Assembly (NCBI GenBank): GCA_964036665.1
Contig: OZ038529.1
Coordinates: forward strand, 13,648,060 to 13,712,059
Length of the DNA stretch: 64,000 nt
From: Gordius sp. MW1
Lineage: Eukaryota > Nematomorpha > Gordioida > Gordea > Gordiidae
Direction: 5' to 3'
A program made the position numbers and the translations under genes. Under the pieces are notes generated by a model. That model ran no database searches, had not been told where the DNA came from, and saw only the letters and a list, made by a program, of their open reading frames with translations. Below, piece after piece: positions 63,827 to 64,000 of this stretch (positions are counted from its first letter, which is position 1; each line of letters opens with the position of its first letter).

Positions 63827-64000
63827 GTGGCATAACGCCAATCCCCTCTTAATTTTGGTTTTATCCAGTTTTGGTTGCTTAGTTCTAGTTTTATGATATA
63901 GCTATTTTTCTTCCCCCCTTTCGTGTTTTAATTACTATTCTTGGCTTGTTCAATTACCCTTTTAGTTTTATTACCCTCCCCTTGCTAGTTGTATGACTAT
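63827..64000. other. Unique T-rich flank, possible start of an old LTR element
   Basis: These 174 bases do not match the satellite. The plus strand is rich in T and C, with pyrimidine runs such as CTTCCCCCCTTTCG and ACCCTCCCCTTG, and a loosely repeated TAGTTTTAT motif (near 63887 and 63963). A small inverted repeat, TGGC-ATAAC-GCCA, lies at 63828-63840. No open reading frame of note is visible. The sequence from 63826 begins TGTGGCATAACGCC, compatible with the TG start of an LTR, and the preceding AAAAG could be one side of a target duplication; the other side is outside the window. This identity is a weak inference; it may be plain flanking DNA. Confidence 0.6.

Noticed and set aside
63828-63840. 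TGGC-ATAAC-GCCA hairpin in the right flank as a terminator or RNA gene
   Set aside because: The stem is four base pairs only, and no conserved RNA features surround it.

Overview
This window is one long eukaryotic satellite DNA array. Bases 1 to 63826 are head-to-tail copies of an AT-rich monomer of about 344 bp (roughly 30% G+C, judged by eye), all in the same orientation. Using the conserved TGCGATCATG element as a landmark, I counted 186 occurrences and 185 complete landmark-to-landmark intervals between base 11 and base 63634. Mean spacing is 343.9 bp; nearly all intervals are 339 to 346 bp, and the one outlier is 328 bp. I found no credible protein gene, RNA gene, transposon insertion or CRISPR array inside the array. 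The short reading frames that recur on the minus strand are by-products of the repeat. Such arrays are typical of centromeric or pericentromeric heterochromatin. The period is close to two nucleosome repeats. The sequence does not identify the species; an arthropod or other animal is a guess only.

The array is layered. At the lowest level there are two old monomer classes and their recombinants. Class A has the junction text CAAAAATGCACTATG and CTTTTTATCATCG. Class B has GAAAATGGCTCTATG and CTTGGGATCATAG, and a B' sub-class has lost about 5 bp. Above this are higher-order blocks: a 9-monomer block at 0.7-3.8 kb seen again at 10-12.7 kb; a 10-monomer tandem duplication (3433 bp step) at 5.5-12.4 kb; a 6-monomer duplication (2058 bp) at 12.7-16.6 kb; a displaced 2.0 kb duplicate 5846 bp apart (23.0 and 28.9 kb); a 3-monomer unit (1031 bp) repeated at 35.7-38.5 kb; a 6-monomer duplication (2066 bp) at 45.7-49.2 kb; and a 4-monomer unit (1382 bp) nested in a 10-monomer duplication (3454 bp) at 50.2-57.2 kb. 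Several junctions are chimeric monomers whose crossover point can be bracketed to 12-30 bp.

From about 57.4 kb to the right edge the blocks fade and single-copy base changes accumulate, as expected near the end of a satellite array. The array stops inside a monomer at base 63826. The last 174 bases are unrelated, T- and pyrimidine-rich sequence that could be ordinary flank or the start of an old LTR element.

Within each monomer the recurring elements are an 8-bp perfect inverted repeat with an 11-nt loop, a second imperfect stem, an 8-bp palindrome, a run of spaced A/T tracts suggesting curved DNA, and a TATATAAAAG box that could act as a cryptic promoter. The most interesting signals are the nested higher-order structure, the clustering of crossover junctions in one short segment of the monomer, and a regional subfamily (18 copies, all between 18.1 and 48.5 kb) in which both arms of the main inverted repeat are altered together.
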